Part shown: piece by piece, positions 1 to 12,597 of the stretch
How positions within the stretch are numbered: the stretch's first letter is position 1
How the letters are laid out: each line of letters starts with the position of its first letter
Assembly: GCF_018424695.1 (NCBI RefSeq)
Contig: NZ_QTNQ01000026.1
Coordinates: 1-46,695, forward strand
From: Vannielia litorea
GTDB taxonomy: Bacteria; Pseudomonadota; Alphaproteobacteria; Rhodobacterales; Rhodobacteraceae
DNA: 46,695 bases
Reading direction: 5' to 3'
The notes under the pieces: generated by a model
What the model saw: only the letters and a program-made list of their open reading frames with translations
Databases searched by the model: none
What the model was told of the DNA's origin: nothing
Made by a program: the position numbers and the translations under genes

Positions 1-678
1 GGGCAGGGCGCCGAAGCGGCTGGCGATGGTGTCCACCTCCAGCCCGGCGAATGCGACTGTAGCGGAGGTGACGGCGACCGCCACGAGCAGGCCGGGGAAG
101 CGCGGAAAAGCCCGCCGCAGCGCCACGATCAGCACGGCGGTGGCCAGCCCGATGCCCAGGGCCGCGCCGTTGAGGCGGGCGCGCGCGGCCCAGAGCGCTT
201 CGAGCTTGGCGAAGAACTCGGCAGGCATGTCTTCCACCCGCAGGCCCATCACGTCGGCCAGCTGGCTGGTGGCGATGATCACCGCGATTCCGATGGTGAA
301 GCCGTTGATCACCGGCTCGGGCACAAGCGAAATCAGCCGCCCCGCCTTCAGCAAAGCGGCTGCCACGAGGATCAGCCCCGCCATCAGGGTGGCCAGCACC
401 AGCCCGTCATAGCCGTGCTCGGCGATCACCCCGAAGACCACCACGATGAAGGCCCCCGTCGGCCCGCCGATCTGCACGCGGCTGCCGCCCAGCGCCGAAA
501 TCAGGAAACCCGCCACGATGGCCGTGACTAGCCCCTTCGCCGGGTCGGCCCCCGAGGCGATGGCGATGGCGAGGCTGAGTGGCAGGGCCACCATGGCAAC
601 CGTCACCCCGGCCTGCACATCGGCCAGCAGTGTCGCGCGGCTGTAGCCGCGCAGGGTGGTGAGGATCTTGGGCTTCAT
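1..678 (-). CDS. SulP family inorganic anion transporter, N-terminal part (cut by window edge)
   Basis: The minus strand is open from an ATG at 678 to the first base of the window without a stop, giving the first 226 residues of a membrane protein. The start MKPKILTTLRGYSRATLLAD is typical of SulP/SLC26 carriers: a short cytoplasmic N-terminus, then helix 1 with VTVAMVALPLSLAIAIASG, the Gly-rich segment SALGGSRVQIGGPTGAF (residues about 61-77) that lines the anion site in this family, and VPEPVINGFTIGIAV near residue 118. Family members move sulfate, bicarbonate or other anions across the inner membrane. The C-terminal STAS domain, if present, lies outside the window. The substrate cannot be told from sequence. 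The family call is secure; the gene is partial. Confidence 0.88.
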   Translation of the reverse strand, partial: MKPKILTTLRGYSRATLLADVQAGVTVAMVALPLSLAIAIASGADPAKGLVTAIVAGFLISALGGSRVQIGGPTGAFIVVVFGVIAEHGYDGLVLATLMAGLILVAAALLKAGRLISLVPEPVINGFTIGIAVIIATSQLADVMGLRVEDMPAEFFAKLEALWAARARLNGAALGIGLATAVLIVALRRAFPRFPGLLVAVAVTSATVAFAGLEVDTIASRFGALP

Positions 679-793
679 CGCAGAGCGTCCGGGCGCAGAA
701 TACCGCCTGCTCCTGCAATGCAGTGGCGCAGACGGCGGGTCAACCGTGGCACGTGGCCGCGTCCGCGCCCCGTAGGTCGAGACGTGCCCCGGC

Positions 794-1387
794 CTACCCC
801 TTCAGATGCGCCTCAAGGTCATCCAGACGGTCATGGCCCCAGAATAGCGCGCCATCGTCCACCACGTAGAAGGGCGAGCCGAAGGCCCCTTTCTCCACCG
901 CTTCGTCGAGGTTGCGGCCATAGGTCTCCGCGCCTGCCAGCAGCCCCCGGTCTGCGAGGCCCGGATCGAAACCCGCAGCCTCCAGGCAGGACCGGATCAC
1001 CTCATCCTGCGCAATGTCCTTCTCCTCGGCCCAACAGGCGCGCAGCAGACCGTGGGCCAGCGCACCCACATCGCCGCCACCCTCGGCCTGAGCGGCGATG
1101 AGGGCGTAGGAGGAGGGCGCCATGTTGGTGGGGAAATGGGCCGGCTGGAAGTTCATCGGCAGGCCCGTTTTGGCTGCCGCGCGCTTCAGCTCCTGCATCC
1201 GGTAGGCCTTGCGGTTGGGGTGCCGCTCGCCCGGCGGGGTGCCGCCGGTGCGGGCGAAGAGCGCCATGATATCCACCGGCTTGTAGGCGATGGTGGCACC
1301 GCTTTCCGCCGCGATCTCCTCCAGCCGCATCCCGGCAAGATAGGTGAAGGGGGAAATCGTGGAGAAAAAGTAATCGATATGCGGCAT
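794..1387 (-). CDS. 2-hydroxychromene-2-carboxylate isomerase-like protein (DsbA/kappa-GST fold)
   Basis: This 197-residue protein matches the 2-hydroxychromene-2-carboxylate isomerase (NahD-like) family, a thioredoxin/DsbA-fold group that uses glutathione in aromatic ring degradation. The diagnostic parts are the N-terminal [15 protein letters not shown], the central [20 protein letters not shown], and the C-terminal [23 protein letters not shown], which is the cis-Pro/GSPF region followed by the WGxDRL signature. The Ser of STISP replaces the DsbA cysteine, as is usual here. The ATG at 1387 is preferred over a GTG at 1393 because a GGGAGG ribosome site overlaps the GTG and sits about 5 nt from the ATG. 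No aromatic catabolism genes lie nearby, so the physiological substrate is unknown. Confidence 0.85.
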   Translation of the reverse strand: MPHIDYFFSTISPFTYLAGMRLEEIAAESGATIAYKPVDIMALFARTGGTPPGERHPNRKAYRMQELKRAAAKTGLPMNFQPAHFPTNMAPSSYALIAAQAEGGGDVGALAHGLLRACWAEEKDIAQDEVIRSCLEAAGFDPGLADRGLLAGAETYGRNLDEAVEKGAFGSPFYVVDDGALFWGHDRLDDLEAHLKG

Positions 1388-1482
1388 TTGCACCTCCCTG
1401 CGCGCGGCTTTCTGGCCCTGACGGTAGGCCGGTGCTATGGGGTGTCAACGTTTCGATTCTGCCATGCGCGAGGGGACACGCG

Positions 1483-2505
1483 ATGCCCAATCCCACCGAA
1501 CCCAAACTGATGTCCGGCAATGCCAACCTGCCGCTCGCCAAGTCGATCTGCCGCCGGATGTCGATGCATCGCGGCATGACGGTGGGGCTGGTGGATGCGC
1601 GGGTGGAGCGGTTCAACGACCAGGAAATCTTCGTCGAGGTCTACGAGAACGTGCGCGGGGAGGACATGTTCATCATCCAGCCCACCTCCAATCCGGCGAA
1701 CGACAACCTGATGGAGCTGCTCATCATGGCCGATGCGCTCAAGCGCTCCTCGGCCGCCCGCACCACCGCGGTGATCCCCTATTTCGGCTACGCCCGGCAG
1801 GATCGCCGCACCAAGGCGCGTACGCCGATCTCGGCCAAGCTGGTCGCCAACCTGATCCACGAGGCGGGCATCGAGCGGGTGCTGACGATGGATTTGCACG
1901 CGGCCCAGATCCAGGGCTTCTTCGATATCCCCGTGGATAACCTCTACGCCTCCCCGGTCTTCGCCCTCGATATCGCACACCACATGAAAGACAAGCTCTC
2001 CGACGTCATGGTCGTCTCCCCCGATGTCGGCGGCGTGGCCCGTGCCCGCGAGCTGGCCCAGCGCATCGGCGCGCCGCTCTCCATCGTCGACAAGCGCCGC
2101 GAGAAGCCCGGCGAAGTGGCCGAGATGACGGTGATCGGCGACGTGAAGGACAAGGTCTGCATCATCGTGGATGACATCTGCGACACTGCCGGCACCCTCT
2201 GCAAGGCTGCCGAGATCCTGATGGAAAACGGCGCGACCGAGGTGCACAGCTACATCTCCCACGGCGTGCTCTCCGGCCCCGCCGTGGAGCGCATCACCAA
2301 ATCGGTGATGAAGAGCCTCGTGATCACCGACAGCATCGAGCCGACCGATCCGGTAAAGGCCTGCCCCAACATCCGCATCGTGCCCACCGCTCCGATGTTC
2401 GCTCAGGCGATCCTCAACATCTGGTCGGGCACCTCGGTGTCGTCGCTCTTCGATCACAACACGCTGGTGCCGATCTACGAGGGCTTCTACGGCACCGATG
2501 TCTGA
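1483..2505 (+). CDS. prs: Ribose-phosphate pyrophosphokinase
   Basis: This 340-residue enzyme makes 5-phosphoribosyl-1-pyrophosphate from ribose 5-phosphate and ATP, feeding purine, pyrimidine, His, Trp and NAD synthesis in the cytoplasm. Visible motifs are the N-terminal [12 protein letters not shown], the ATP loop region [11 protein letters not shown], the flexible-loop region [14 protein letters not shown], and the PRPP-binding signature [14 protein letters not shown]. Length agrees with alphaproteobacterial Prs, slightly longer than the E. coli enzyme. The start at 1483 has an AGGGG site 7 nt upstream; a longer reading from 1432 lacks this and has a non-family N-terminus. The 3' end overlaps the convergent MFS gene by 19 bp. 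purE and purK, which use its product's pathway, are elsewhere in the window. Confidence 0.97.
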   Translation: MPNPTEPKLMSGNANLPLAKSICRRMSMHRGMTVGLVDARVERFNDQEIFVEVYENVRGEDMFIIQPTSNPANDNLMELLIMADALKRSSAARTTAVIPYFGYARQDRRTKARTPISAKLVANLIHEAGIERVLTMDLHAAQIQGFFDIPVDNLYASPVFALDIAHHMKDKLSDVMVVSPDVGGVARARELAQRIGAPLSIVDKRREKPGEVAEMTVIGDVKDKVCIIVDDICDTAGTLCKAAEILMENGATEVHSYISHGVLSGPAVERITKSVMKSLVITDSIEPTDPVKACPNIRIVPTAPMFAQAILNIWSGTSVSSLFDHNTLVPIYEGFYGTDV

Positions 2506-3698
2506 CGCCGCGCCGCCACCAGCGGCAGGATCGCCAAGACCAGCAGGGCGCTGAGCACAAAAGGCGCGCCCGGCCAGTGCACCACCGCGTTCTCCGCCGT
2601 GAAGGCGCGGAACAGCGGCGTCAGGATCAGCGGTGCCAGCACGGCGGCCAGCGAGGCCAGCGCCGCGATCACACCCTGCACCATGCCCTGCTCATCCTCC
2701 CGCGCGATATTGGCGGCCAGTGCAGTGAGCGTGGGCGGCACGATGTCGGAGAGCGCAGAGAGCGGCATCACCAGCACCACCACCCAGGTTGCACTGGCAA
2801 AGCCGAAGACAGCCATGGCGAAGGCTGAAATGCCCAGCCCGACGATCACCAGCCGCCGTTCGCCCAGCCACCGCACGGCCACTGGCATCACCACCGCCTG
2901 CGACAGCGCCATGAGCACCCCATAGGCCGAGAGCGAGAGGCCCACCGCCAGCGTGCTCCATCCCAGCGCCGCCTTGCCCCAGAACGCCCAGAGCACCGGG
3001 TAGACCATGTTGGCAAACTCGAAGAGCCCGAGGCAGATGAGCGGCACCGCGAGGCCGGGCAGGGCGAAGGCCCGGTGGAAGCTGGCGAAGGGGTTGATAT
3101 CTCGCGCACCGAAGGGGCGGCGGTTCTCGGGCTTCAGTGACTCCGGCAGCACGAAGATGCCCAGGGCCAGGTTGGCGGCGGCCATAGCGGCGGCCACCCA
3201 GAACGGCGCCGTCACATGCCAGCCAGCCACCACCCCGCCCAATGCCGGTCCCAGCACGAAGCCCACTCCAAAGGCTGCGCCAATCAGGCCAAAGCGGGCC
3301 GCGCGCTGTTCTTTTGGCGTGATATCAGAGACATAGGCCGTTGCGGTGATATAGGTGGCCCCGGCAATGCCCGCGAGCGTGCGGCCCAGCAACAGCATCC
3401 AGAAGGTGTTTGCCAGCGCCATCAGCACGTAGTCGAGCACAAGGCAGGCCAGCGCGACCAGCAACACCGGCTTGCGGCCCCACGCGTCCGAGATCGAACC
3501 TACGATTGGCCCGAACACAAACTGCGCCCCCGCATAGGCTGCCATCAGCACCCCGGCCCAAAGCGAACCCTCGCCCACGTTCCCCGCCCCGACCCGCTCC
3601 ATCAGGTCGGGCATGATCGGAAAAACGATCCCGATCCCGATGGCGTCGAGCATCAGGGTGGCGAGGATGAAGAAAAGCGGGCCATTCAGGCGGGGCAT
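2487..3698 (-). CDS. MFS transporter, TetA-like (TCR/Tet) drug:H+ antiporter family
   Basis: This 403-residue inner-membrane protein shows twelve predicted hydrophobic segments of the major facilitator superfamily. Helix 1 carries [17 protein letters not shown] and the loop after helix 2 carries [14 protein letters not shown], the motif A of the superfamily (GxxxDxxGRR). Helix 5 has [16 protein letters not shown], resembling motif C (GxxxGPxxGG) of drug antiporters. These features place it in the TCR/TetA subgroup, but Roseobacter genomes commonly carry such copies with no known drug. I take the ATG at 3698 ([10 protein letters not shown]) because the 51 residues upstream in frame look non-coding and unlike the family. 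The stop lies inside the prs 3' end, so the two convergent genes share 19 bp. Substrate unknown. Confidence 0.85.
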   Translation of the reverse strand: MPRLNGPLFFILATLMLDAIGIGIVFPIMPDLMERVGAGNVGEGSLWAGVLMAAYAGAQFVFGPIVGSISDAWGRKPVLLVALACLVLDYVLMALANTFWMLLLGRTLAGIAGATYITATAYVSDITPKEQRAARFGLIGAAFGVGFVLGPALGGVVAGWHVTAPFWVAAAMAAANLALGIFVLPESLKPENRRPFGARDINPFASFHRAFALPGLAVPLICLGLFEFANMVYPVLWAFWGKAALGWSTLAVGLSLSAYGVLMALSQAVVMPVAVRWLGERRLVIVGLGISAFAMAVFGFASATWVVVLVMPLSALSDIVPPTLTALAANIAREDEQGMVQGVIAALASLAAVLAPLILTPLFRAFTAENAVVHWPGAPFVLSALLVLAILPLVAARRQTSVP

Positions 3699-3756
3699 GC
3701 GGGCTTCTGGCCGCACGGACGCCGCCGGGCAAGCAAAATCTCGATGACAGGCAGCT

Positions 3757-4437
3757 TCAGGCCCGTTGCAAAACCTGCTCCATCGTCGGCCCGCGCAGCC
3801 CGAGTGAAAGCCGCTCGCCACGCCCCGGGGGGATCCGCTGGCCCGGTTCAAGCGCCGGTGAGAGCCGTTTCATGTAGCGCCGAAGCAAGTCCACGGTCAG
3901 CCTCTTTTGCAGAGGGGCCGCCGCAAGATCGTCCTCCCAGCCAAACGGCCTGCCCGTTGCCCGATACTGCCATCGGCCCGCCTCGCGCAAAAGGCTGATC
4001 CGCCGGGCGCTGCCCGAGGCATGGGTGCCATAGAGATAGGCCGGCTGGTGCGGGCTCTCCGAATCATGCCCGAAGCGGATGACTGGGGCAGCCAACCGTC
4101 GGGCCAGGGCCGTGACGGGCATCAGCCCGCCCTCCGGGGCGCGCACCGACCAGGCGTAGGGGCCCTCGATCAACGTCAGCATCTCGTCACCATCGGGCGA
4201 TCCGAAGCGGAGCGGCGCGAACCATCCACAAAGCAGGCCTGTTACCAAACCTGGAGCCTTGAGCGGATCGGATGTGTCACCGGATGTCAGCCGGATGCGG
4301 CGAACGATACGGGAGCGGATCGGTTCAGCATTCCGGTGGTCCGATTCCCATGCGCCGAAAATGCCCGCAAGCGCACGCCTGACCTCGGCGGGAGGGGCGA
4401 GGGCGACGCAGGTCGAGAAGGGGGCGTTGGGCGTCAT
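3757..4437 (-). CDS. Hypothetical protein, 226 residues
   Basis: I do not recognise a family. The reading frame is open for 226 codons with the same third-position GC preference as its neighbours, so I treat it as real. The protein is soluble, with no signal peptide or membrane segment. It contains LLCGWFAPLRFGSPDGDEML near residues 90-107, a middle part AYLYGTHASGSARRISLLRE, and an Arg-rich C-terminus (RLTVDLLRRYMKRLSPALEP). It sits between the MFS gene and the H-type lectin gene, all on the minus strand, with gaps of 58 and 88 bp, so it may be cotranscribed with the lectin. No function is assigned. Confidence 0.6.
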   Translation of the reverse strand: MTPNAPFSTCVALAPPAEVRRALAGIFGAWESDHRNAEPIRSRIVRRIRLTSGDTSDPLKAPGLVTGLLCGWFAPLRFGSPDGDEMLTLIEGPYAWSVRAPEGGLMPVTALARRLAAPVIRFGHDSESPHQPAYLYGTHASGSARRISLLREAGRWQYRATGRPFGWEDDLAAAPLQKRLTVDLLRRYMKRLSPALEPGQRIPPGRGERLSLGLRGPTMEQVLQRA

Positions 4438-4525
4438 GGTTTTGGCCTACTGCCCCGACGCGGCGAAATTGCGGAAAGATCGTGCAGGCAGGGGCGGATC
4501 GGCAGGCAGGCGCGCGGCGAGCCGC

Positions 4526-4876
4526 TCAGTAGATCTCCCAATCGTCCTCGTGGCGTAATTCGCCAATGGCCATCCAACTCGCCCGTACACGGGCCACGCG
4601 GGTGTCACCCCATGTGCGGAAGACAATCTCGAACCCCGCTTCCGTGATGCCCGTGGCCGAAATATCGGCACGTTGGTTTGTCTTCTGGTCCATGTCCCAC
4701 ATGGCCAGAGTAACCATAACTGTAGGGGGGCTGCGGAAGGTTTCGGAAAAGCTGATGGCCCTGCGCGATTGGCGCGGGCCGGTGCCCGTCCACATCTCGC
4801 CGCCGTCTTCGAAATCCGAAAACAGCACGACGGAGCCCTCATCGACCCCGACAAGGTGATTGCGCAGGCGTTTCAT
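4526..4876 (-). CDS. H-type lectin domain protein
   Basis: This 116-residue protein is nearly all one H-type lectin (discoidin C-terminal / snail agglutinin type) domain: SFSETFRSPPTVMVTLAMWD at residues about 43-62 followed by DQKTNQRADISATGITEAGF, then VRASWMAIGE near the C-terminus. In the eukaryotic founders this six-stranded beta sandwich forms trimers or hexamers that bind N-acetylgalactosamine. No signal peptide is visible, so the bacterial protein looks cytoplasmic or non-classically secreted. It lies just downstream of the ATP synthase operon on the same strand, beyond that operon's terminator. The ligand is not known; the domain call is good and the role is open. Confidence 0.75.
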   Translation of the reverse strand: MKRLRNHLVGVDEGSVVLFSDFEDGGEMWTGTGPRQSRRAISFSETFRSPPTVMVTLAMWDMDQKTNQRADISATGITEAGFEIVFRTWGDTRVARVRASWMAIGELRHEDDWEIY

Positions 4877-4951
4877 TCAGTCTGTCAAAACCCGTCTTCC
4901 CTGGACCTTGGATAAAACAGGATTTGGGCCAAAATGGGAACCAAAAGGTAA

Positions 4952-4985
4952 ATGGCCCCGCCGAAATTTTCGACGGGGCCAATCT
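4952..4985 (-). terminator. Likely terminator of the atpHAGDC operon
   Basis: About 30 bp past the atpC stop the minus strand can form a hairpin with arms GGCCCCG and CGGGGCC (4954-4980) extended by A-T pairs and one mismatch. Short T-rich stretches follow. The position and stem support an intrinsic terminator separating the atp operon from the lectin gene. Confidence 0.6.
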
Positions 4986-5012
4986 ATCATGTTGTCCGGA
5001 GGGCTATGCCGC

Positions 5013-5432
5013 TCAGGCGTTCGCGCGCACCGAGAGGCCCAGATCGTTGCCAAGTGCCGCAATGTCTGCGGCTGTCTTGGCCAGGGCGTCCAGGTCTTCC
5101 GGCGAGGCATTGTCGCGCGCGGCGGCGGCATCGGAGAGAAACTCCTCCAGCACCTCGGCGGTCATTTCTTCGGCGGGCACGGCGTGCTCGGCCAGAACGG
5201 TGGTCGCGCCGGTGTTGATCTCGGCAAAGCCGCCGATCACGGCGTATTTGCTCTCGGCCCCATCCTCACCGGTCACCGTCAGCACGCCGGGGCGCAGGGT
5301 GGTGATCATCGGGCTGTGGTCGGGCATCGCCGTCAGGTCGCCTTCGGCACCCGGGATCTGCACTGCCTTCGCCGCCAGCGAGGCCAGACGGCGCTCGGGC
5401 GAAACCAGGTCGAATTGCATGGTGTCGGCCAT
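5013..5432 (-). CDS. atpC: F1 ATP synthase epsilon subunit
   Basis: This 139-residue subunit is the epsilon part of the central stalk of F1, which turns with gamma and can inhibit ATP hydrolysis. The beta-sandwich N-terminal domain is clear: FDLVSPERRLASLAAKAVQI, then PGAEGDLTAMPDHSPMITTL, the hallmark of AtpC. The C-terminal helical part (residues about 90-139) is short and Ala-rich. It is the last gene of the operon, 62 bp after atpD. Two adjacent ATG codons occur at 5435 and 5432; I choose 5432 because the AGGAG site lies 6 nt from it and only 3 nt from the other. Confidence 0.95.
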   Translation of the reverse strand: MADTMQFDLVSPERRLASLAAKAVQIPGAEGDLTAMPDHSPMITTLRPGVLTVTGEDGAESKYAVIGGFAEINTGATTVLAEHAVPAEEMTAEVLEEFLSDAAAARDNASPEDLDALAKTAADIAALGNDLGLSVRANA

Positions 5433-5494
5433 CATTGGCTCCTGTTGGTTGAAGGTGCCCCCCGCGCCTCAGCAGGGCAGGGGGCGCCAGTCTC

Positions 5495-7817
<2,323 letters not shown>

Positions 7818-7838
7818 GAGCTATCTCCCCGGCCAGCC

Positions 7839-9376
<1,538 letters not shown>

Positions 9377-9377
<1 letters not shown>

Positions 9378-9937
9378 TAGCCGACCTCTTTCATTGCGTT
9401 CTGGAGGGAAGACAGCTTCGAGCGGATCGAGCTGTCGATCATCTGGGAGCCGAGCTTCACGACGAGGCCGCCAATCAGGGCGTCATCGACGTGCATCTCG
9501 AGTTTCACGTCCTTGCCGACCTTCTTTGCGAGGGTATCGGCGAGTTTCTTCTGCTGGTCGTCGGAGAGCGGCTGGGCCGAGGTGACTTCGGCAGTCACCT
9601 CGCCTTTCTCTACGGCGATCATTTCCTTGAGGGCCTTCACCAGCTGGGGCAGGGCGAAGAGGCGGCGGTTCTGCGCCATCAGAGCCAGCGTCGAGACCGT
9701 CAGGTCATCGAGGCTCATCTTCTTGGCCACCGCCGTCACCCCTGCTTCCTGCTGGGAGCGCGAGTAGACAGGGTTGGAGATCAGGTCGCGAAAGGCGTCG
9801 CTGTCATCCAGGGCCGCGCCGATGGTGTCGGCGTCGGATTCAAGTGCAGTAAGTTTCTTGTCGCTCTTTGCGAGGTCGAAGAGCGCTGATGCGTAGCGCG
9901 CGGCGATGCTTGCGGATATCGAAGCCGTCTCGGACAC
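9377..9937 (-). CDS. atpH: F1 ATP synthase delta subunit (OSCP)
   Basis: This 186-residue subunit caps the alpha3beta3 ring and ties it to the peripheral stalk. The N-terminal helical domain ([20 protein letters not shown]) and the C-terminal [20 protein letters not shown] with [16 protein letters not shown] are characteristic. It is the first gene of the operon. Two GTG codons compete as starts, at 9943 and 9937. The AGGGG site abuts the first and is 5-6 nt from the second, so I take 9937, giving MSETASIS, which also resembles homologous N-termini. The stop overlaps the start of atpA. Confidence 0.93.
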
Positions 9938-10028
9938 GTCCACCCCTCGTTGTCATTATGGCCCGTTCGCTTGGGCTCTGGGCATAGATCGGGTGTTGCC
10001 GTCACCGGCACCCCCCGAAGTCGAGGGG

Positions 10029-10057
10029 TGTCTAGCAGACGGTTTATGGGCTCGCAA
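10029..10057 (-). promoter_or_regulatory. Candidate sigma-70 promoter of the atp operon
   Basis: Read on the minus strand, TTGCGA (10057-10052) and TAGACA (10034-10029) are separated by 17 nt, upstream of atpH. Transcription would start near 10022, leaving a leader of roughly 85 nt that contains an inverted repeat CACCCC/GGGGTG (10009-10030). This is a pattern match only; no other box in the region is better. Confidence 0.4.
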
Positions 10058-10256
10058 CTGCTTTAACAGGTGTTATTTGTGGTGAAAAATTACGCGTTTT
10101 CAGTGCATTGGCTCCCCTGCGACAGTTTGGTGTCATTTGGCTGCGGCTTGGCCGGGGGAATCTCTTATGGCACGGGATGCCATTGTATACTGTCGCGCCG
10201 CGCGTGATTTTCCGTTGCGTGGCGGTGCCTTATCGGATTCGCCGCCGCGCTTGGCC

Positions 10257-10286
10257 GCCGTCGGGCGCGCCGGAAGCCCCCGACGG
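10257..10286. repeat. Perfect 9-bp inverted repeat in the atp upstream region
   Basis: GCCGTCGGG and CCCGACGGC face each other across 12 nt. It lies 47 bp after the stop of the minus-strand gene at 10333-10638, so it may end that transcript, although no T-run follows on either strand. The surrounding gene-free stretch 9944-10332 otherwise holds the candidate atp promoter and no convincing reading frame. Confidence 0.45.
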
Positions 10287-10332
10287 CAGCACGCCTGCGG
10301 TTTGACTTGAGGCAGAACAACGGTCCTGCCGC

Positions 10333-10638
10333 TCAGTTCACTGCAAGCGCAATCTCACCGCGCCAAACCGTGACGCTGGCCATGTCGATCGCTTCGAGGA
10401 ATGGTGCGTTTCCGGGGGCGGTGCCAATCGCCGCCGCCGCACCCTTTGCCGCCGCCATGCTCTGCCATTCTATCTGTTCGGTCCACAGGCCGTCGCTCGA
10501 ACATGATAGCCTGCGCGCAACGAAGCCGTCGCGGTCGCGGACAAACGCGTTAACTGCCCGAGCGGCGGCCTCGAAGTTGCTGCGGTCCACATCCGGCTTC
10601 AGTTTGAAGGTGACGGTTTCCATGACGTGAAGTCCCAT
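10333..10638 (-). CDS. Small dimeric alpha/beta-barrel protein (antibiotic biosynthesis monooxygenase-like)
   Basis: This 101-residue protein has the size and strand-helix-strand pattern of the ABM/EthD dimeric ferredoxin-like barrel: a strand ETVTFKLKPDVD, a helix NFEAAARAVNAFVRDRDGFV, then a strand with LWTEQIEWQSMAAAKGAAAA and a last strand SVTVWRGEIAL. The family binds small hydrophobic ligands or haem, or acts as a quinol-type monooxygenase, but members are very diverse. The start at 10638 (MGLHVMETV) has AAGGA 7 nt upstream, which is better than the internal ATG at 10623. The gene stands alone, with a palindrome and a tandem repeat upstream. The fold is inferred from pattern; the function is unknown. 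Confidence 0.65.
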   Translation of the reverse strand: MGLHVMETVTFKLKPDVDRSNFEAAARAVNAFVRDRDGFVARRLSCSSDGLWTEQIEWQSMAAAKGAAAAIGTAPGNAPFLEAIDMASVTVWRGEIALAVN

Positions 10639-10689
10639 CCTTCGGTCCTTTCTTTCTGGGAGATGGTGAGACCGTTATGCACATGCAGT

Positions 10690-10706
10690 CTGACAGCCCC
10701 TGTCAG
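10690..10706. promoter_or_regulatory. Operator-like palindrome CTGACAG-N3-CTGTCAG
   Basis: A perfect 7-bp inverted repeat with a 3-nt centre sits 52 bp upstream of the small barrel-protein gene. A related half (GTCAGGCCGACAG) follows at about 10712-10724. The arrangement suits a dimeric regulator or a short hairpin. No regulator gene is adjacent. Confidence 0.35.
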
Positions 10707-10822
10707 GAGTGGTCAGGCCGACAGGTAAGAAAGGGGGGCTGCTGACACTGGCGTGGCGCTTGTTGCGTGGCCGCTCGCGTTAACCTGTGTTGCCCACGGA
10801 CGCGGCGTATCGCCGTAGGTAT

Positions 10823-10874
10823 GGGTTGTGCATGGGTTGTGCATTGAATGTGCATGTGCACATTTGCACATGAG
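10823..10874. repeat. Tandem 11-bp repeats GGGTTGTGCAT with a following palindrome
   Basis: Two exact copies of GGGTTGTGCAT (10823-10833 and 10834-10844) are followed by a degenerate third copy and by TGTGCATGTGCACA and TTTGCACAT elements up to 10874. The reverse complement, ATGCACAACCC, recurs in tandem at 42613-42634. The array lies between the stop of the methyltransferase gene and the minus-strand barrel-protein gene, with a TTAACC hexamer at about 10778. An 11-bp period places the copies on one face of the helix, as for a regulator array. Confidence 0.6.
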
Positions 10875-10913
10875 CGGGCGGTAACGAAACGCACGCGCGC
10901 ATCGCGGGAGATG

Positions 10914-11651
10914 TCAGGCGGGCTTTGCTCCAGCGGGCTCCAGCACCTCCAGCGGGGCACGCTTTCGGGCGGGTCGCGCCTCGCCGCCCGGTGCATAAAC
11001 CCGCTTGCTGGCCTCGAGGATAAAGACGCCACCGGCGAGGTAGCTGGAGATCTTTCGCCCGGTTTTTTCCAGGAAGTTCGAGGACTTGACCCAGAAACGC
11101 CGATGGCTCGGCGGGCTGAACAGGGCGGCGAGGTGGCGTTCGGGGACAAAGCCGTTCGCCTTCAACTGTGCTTCGAGTTGCCCCAGCGAGTATGGCCGCC
11201 CAAAGCCGAACGGTGTCACATCCCGCCGCGCCCACAGCCCGGCCCGGTTCGGCACGATGAACATCGCCCGCCCGCCGGGGCCCAGAACCCTATGAATTTC
11301 CTCAAGAAGTCGGCCCGGATTGTCGGTCGTCTCCAGCCCGTGCAGGCAAATGAGCTTGTCGACCTGCCCGGTCGTGACGGGCCACAGCGTTTCCTCGACC
11401 AGAACCGAATGGTTCGGCCCTCCGGTCGGCCAATGCGCCACCCCCTGCGCCCCCGGCATCAGCGCCATCACCCTGCGCGCCTCAGCGAGGTAGGGCCGCA
11501 AGAGCGGCGTGGCAAAGCCGTAGCCCACAACGCTCTGTGCCTTCGCCTCCGGCCAAAGCGCCGTGACCTGATCCCGGATTGCACGCTGCGCCACACGCCC
11601 TAGCTGGGTACGATAGTAGAAGCTTCTCAAGTCGAGAACGTCCAGATGCAT
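10914..11651 (-). CDS. Class I SAM-dependent methyltransferase
   Basis: This 245-residue protein has a degenerate Rossmann methyltransferase core: motif I appears as [12 protein letters not shown] (about residues 40-51), the acidic post-I region is weak, and [20 protein letters not shown] with [20 protein letters not shown] is the motif IV to VI stretch typical of Methyltransf_11 proteins. The N-terminus [20 protein letters not shown] is common to Rhodobacterales copies found beside gloB. It is divergent from gloB, with 66 bp between starts. The substrate is unknown. The C-terminal tail is basic and Pro-rich. Confidence 0.8.
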   Translation of the reverse strand: MHLDVLDLRSFYYRTQLGRVAQRAIRDQVTALWPEAKAQSVVGYGFATPLLRPYLAEARRVMALMPGAQGVAHWPTGGPNHSVLVEETLWPVTTGQVDKLICLHGLETTDNPGRLLEEIHRVLGPGGRAMFIVPNRAGLWARRDVTPFGFGRPYSLGQLEAQLKANGFVPERHLAALFSPPSHRRFWVKSSNFLEKTGRKISSYLAGGVFILEASKRVYAPGGEARPARKRAPLEVLEPAGAKPA

Positions 11652-11717
11652 CTGGTTGCCGGAGTCCCATGGTTGGGTCAGTCTGGGCAGACCATATCAG
11701 CGCGCCAAGGAAACGCC

Positions 11718-12479
11718 ATGCCCCTCGATATCCTTACCGTCCCCTGCCTGTCCGACAATTACGCCTATGTGGTGAAAGGCCCTGACGGGGTCTGTCTGAT
11801 CGACGCGCCCGAGGCCGGGCCGATCATCGACGCATTGGAGGAAAAAGGCTGGAAACCCGGGGTGTTGATGATCACTCACCATCACCACGACCACGTTGGC
11901 GGGGTCGAGGAACTGCGCGAGAGATACGGGCTGAAGGTGATGGGCCCCAAGGCGGAAGAGGCCAAGCTGCCCCCGCTCGACATGGGGCTGACCGAGGGCA
12001 TGAACGGCGGCGAGGGCGAGGGCTACACCGTGCCGCTCGACGTGCCGGGGCACACCCTCGGCCACATGGCCTTCCACTTCCCCAATGGCGGCGCTCTTTT
12101 CACCGCCGACAGCCTCATGGCGCTCGGCTGTGGGCGGGTGTTCGAGGGCACGATGGAGCAGATGCACGACTCACTTCAAAAGCTCGCCGCGCTGCCGCCG
12201 GAAACAATGGTCTACTCCGGGCATGAATATACCATGGGCAACGCCAAATTCGCCCTGACGGTCGACCCGGATAACCCCGCCCTCCAGGAAAGGGTTAAGA
12301 AAGTGGCAGCCATGCGCGAGGCCGGTGAACCGACGGCACAGGTTTCTCTGGCAGAAGAGCTGGCGACCAACCCCTTTCTGCGGCCCTCCGATCCGGGCAT
12401 TCGGGCCACACTGAACATGAAAGACGCCTCCGATGCAGAGGTTTTCGCCGAAATCCGCCGTCGAAAGGATGCGTTTTGA
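11718..12479 (+). CDS. gloB: Hydroxyacylglutathione hydrolase (glyoxalase II)
   Basis: This 253-residue metallo-beta-lactamase-fold enzyme hydrolyses S-lactoylglutathione to lactate and glutathione, the second step of methylglyoxal detoxification. The metal motif THHHHDH is at residues 53-59, followed by VPGHTLGHMAF and the metal-bridging Asp region ALFTADSLMALGCGR. The substrate-binding C-terminus includes YSGHEYTMGNAKFAL and NPFLR. The start at 11718 has AAGGA 7 nt upstream; the longer frame reading from 11646 overlaps the divergent methyltransferase gene. Length agrees with the family. Confidence 0.96.
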   Translation: MPLDILTVPCLSDNYAYVVKGPDGVCLIDAPEAGPIIDALEEKGWKPGVLMITHHHHDHVGGVEELRERYGLKVMGPKAEEAKLPPLDMGLTEGMNGGEGEGYTVPLDVPGHTLGHMAFHFPNGGALFTADSLMALGCGRVFEGTMEQMHDSLQKLAALPPETMVYSGHEYTMGNAKFALTVDPDNPALQERVKKVAAMREAGEPTAQVSLAEELATNPFLRPSDPGIRATLNMKDASDAEVFAEIRRRKDAF

Positions 12480-12597
12480 GATCACCGCACTATAGTGCCG
12501 CCACCAATGCCGACGGCACGCCCGAAGGCCCCCTGCGCGCAGATCACAATTTGTGCATTTCGGGGACTGGGGCAAAAAACTTCTCAGAAAAGACTTG

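Noticed and set aside
2487..3698. Tetracycline resistance gene
   Set aside because: The protein is TetA-like in family, but no regulator TetR is divergent and such chromosomal copies are common in environmental bacteria; a drug claim is not supported.
10108..10305. A 65-residue plus-strand frame upstream of the atp operon
   Set aside because: It lacks a ribosome site and an ATG at its start, and ends inside an inverted repeat region.
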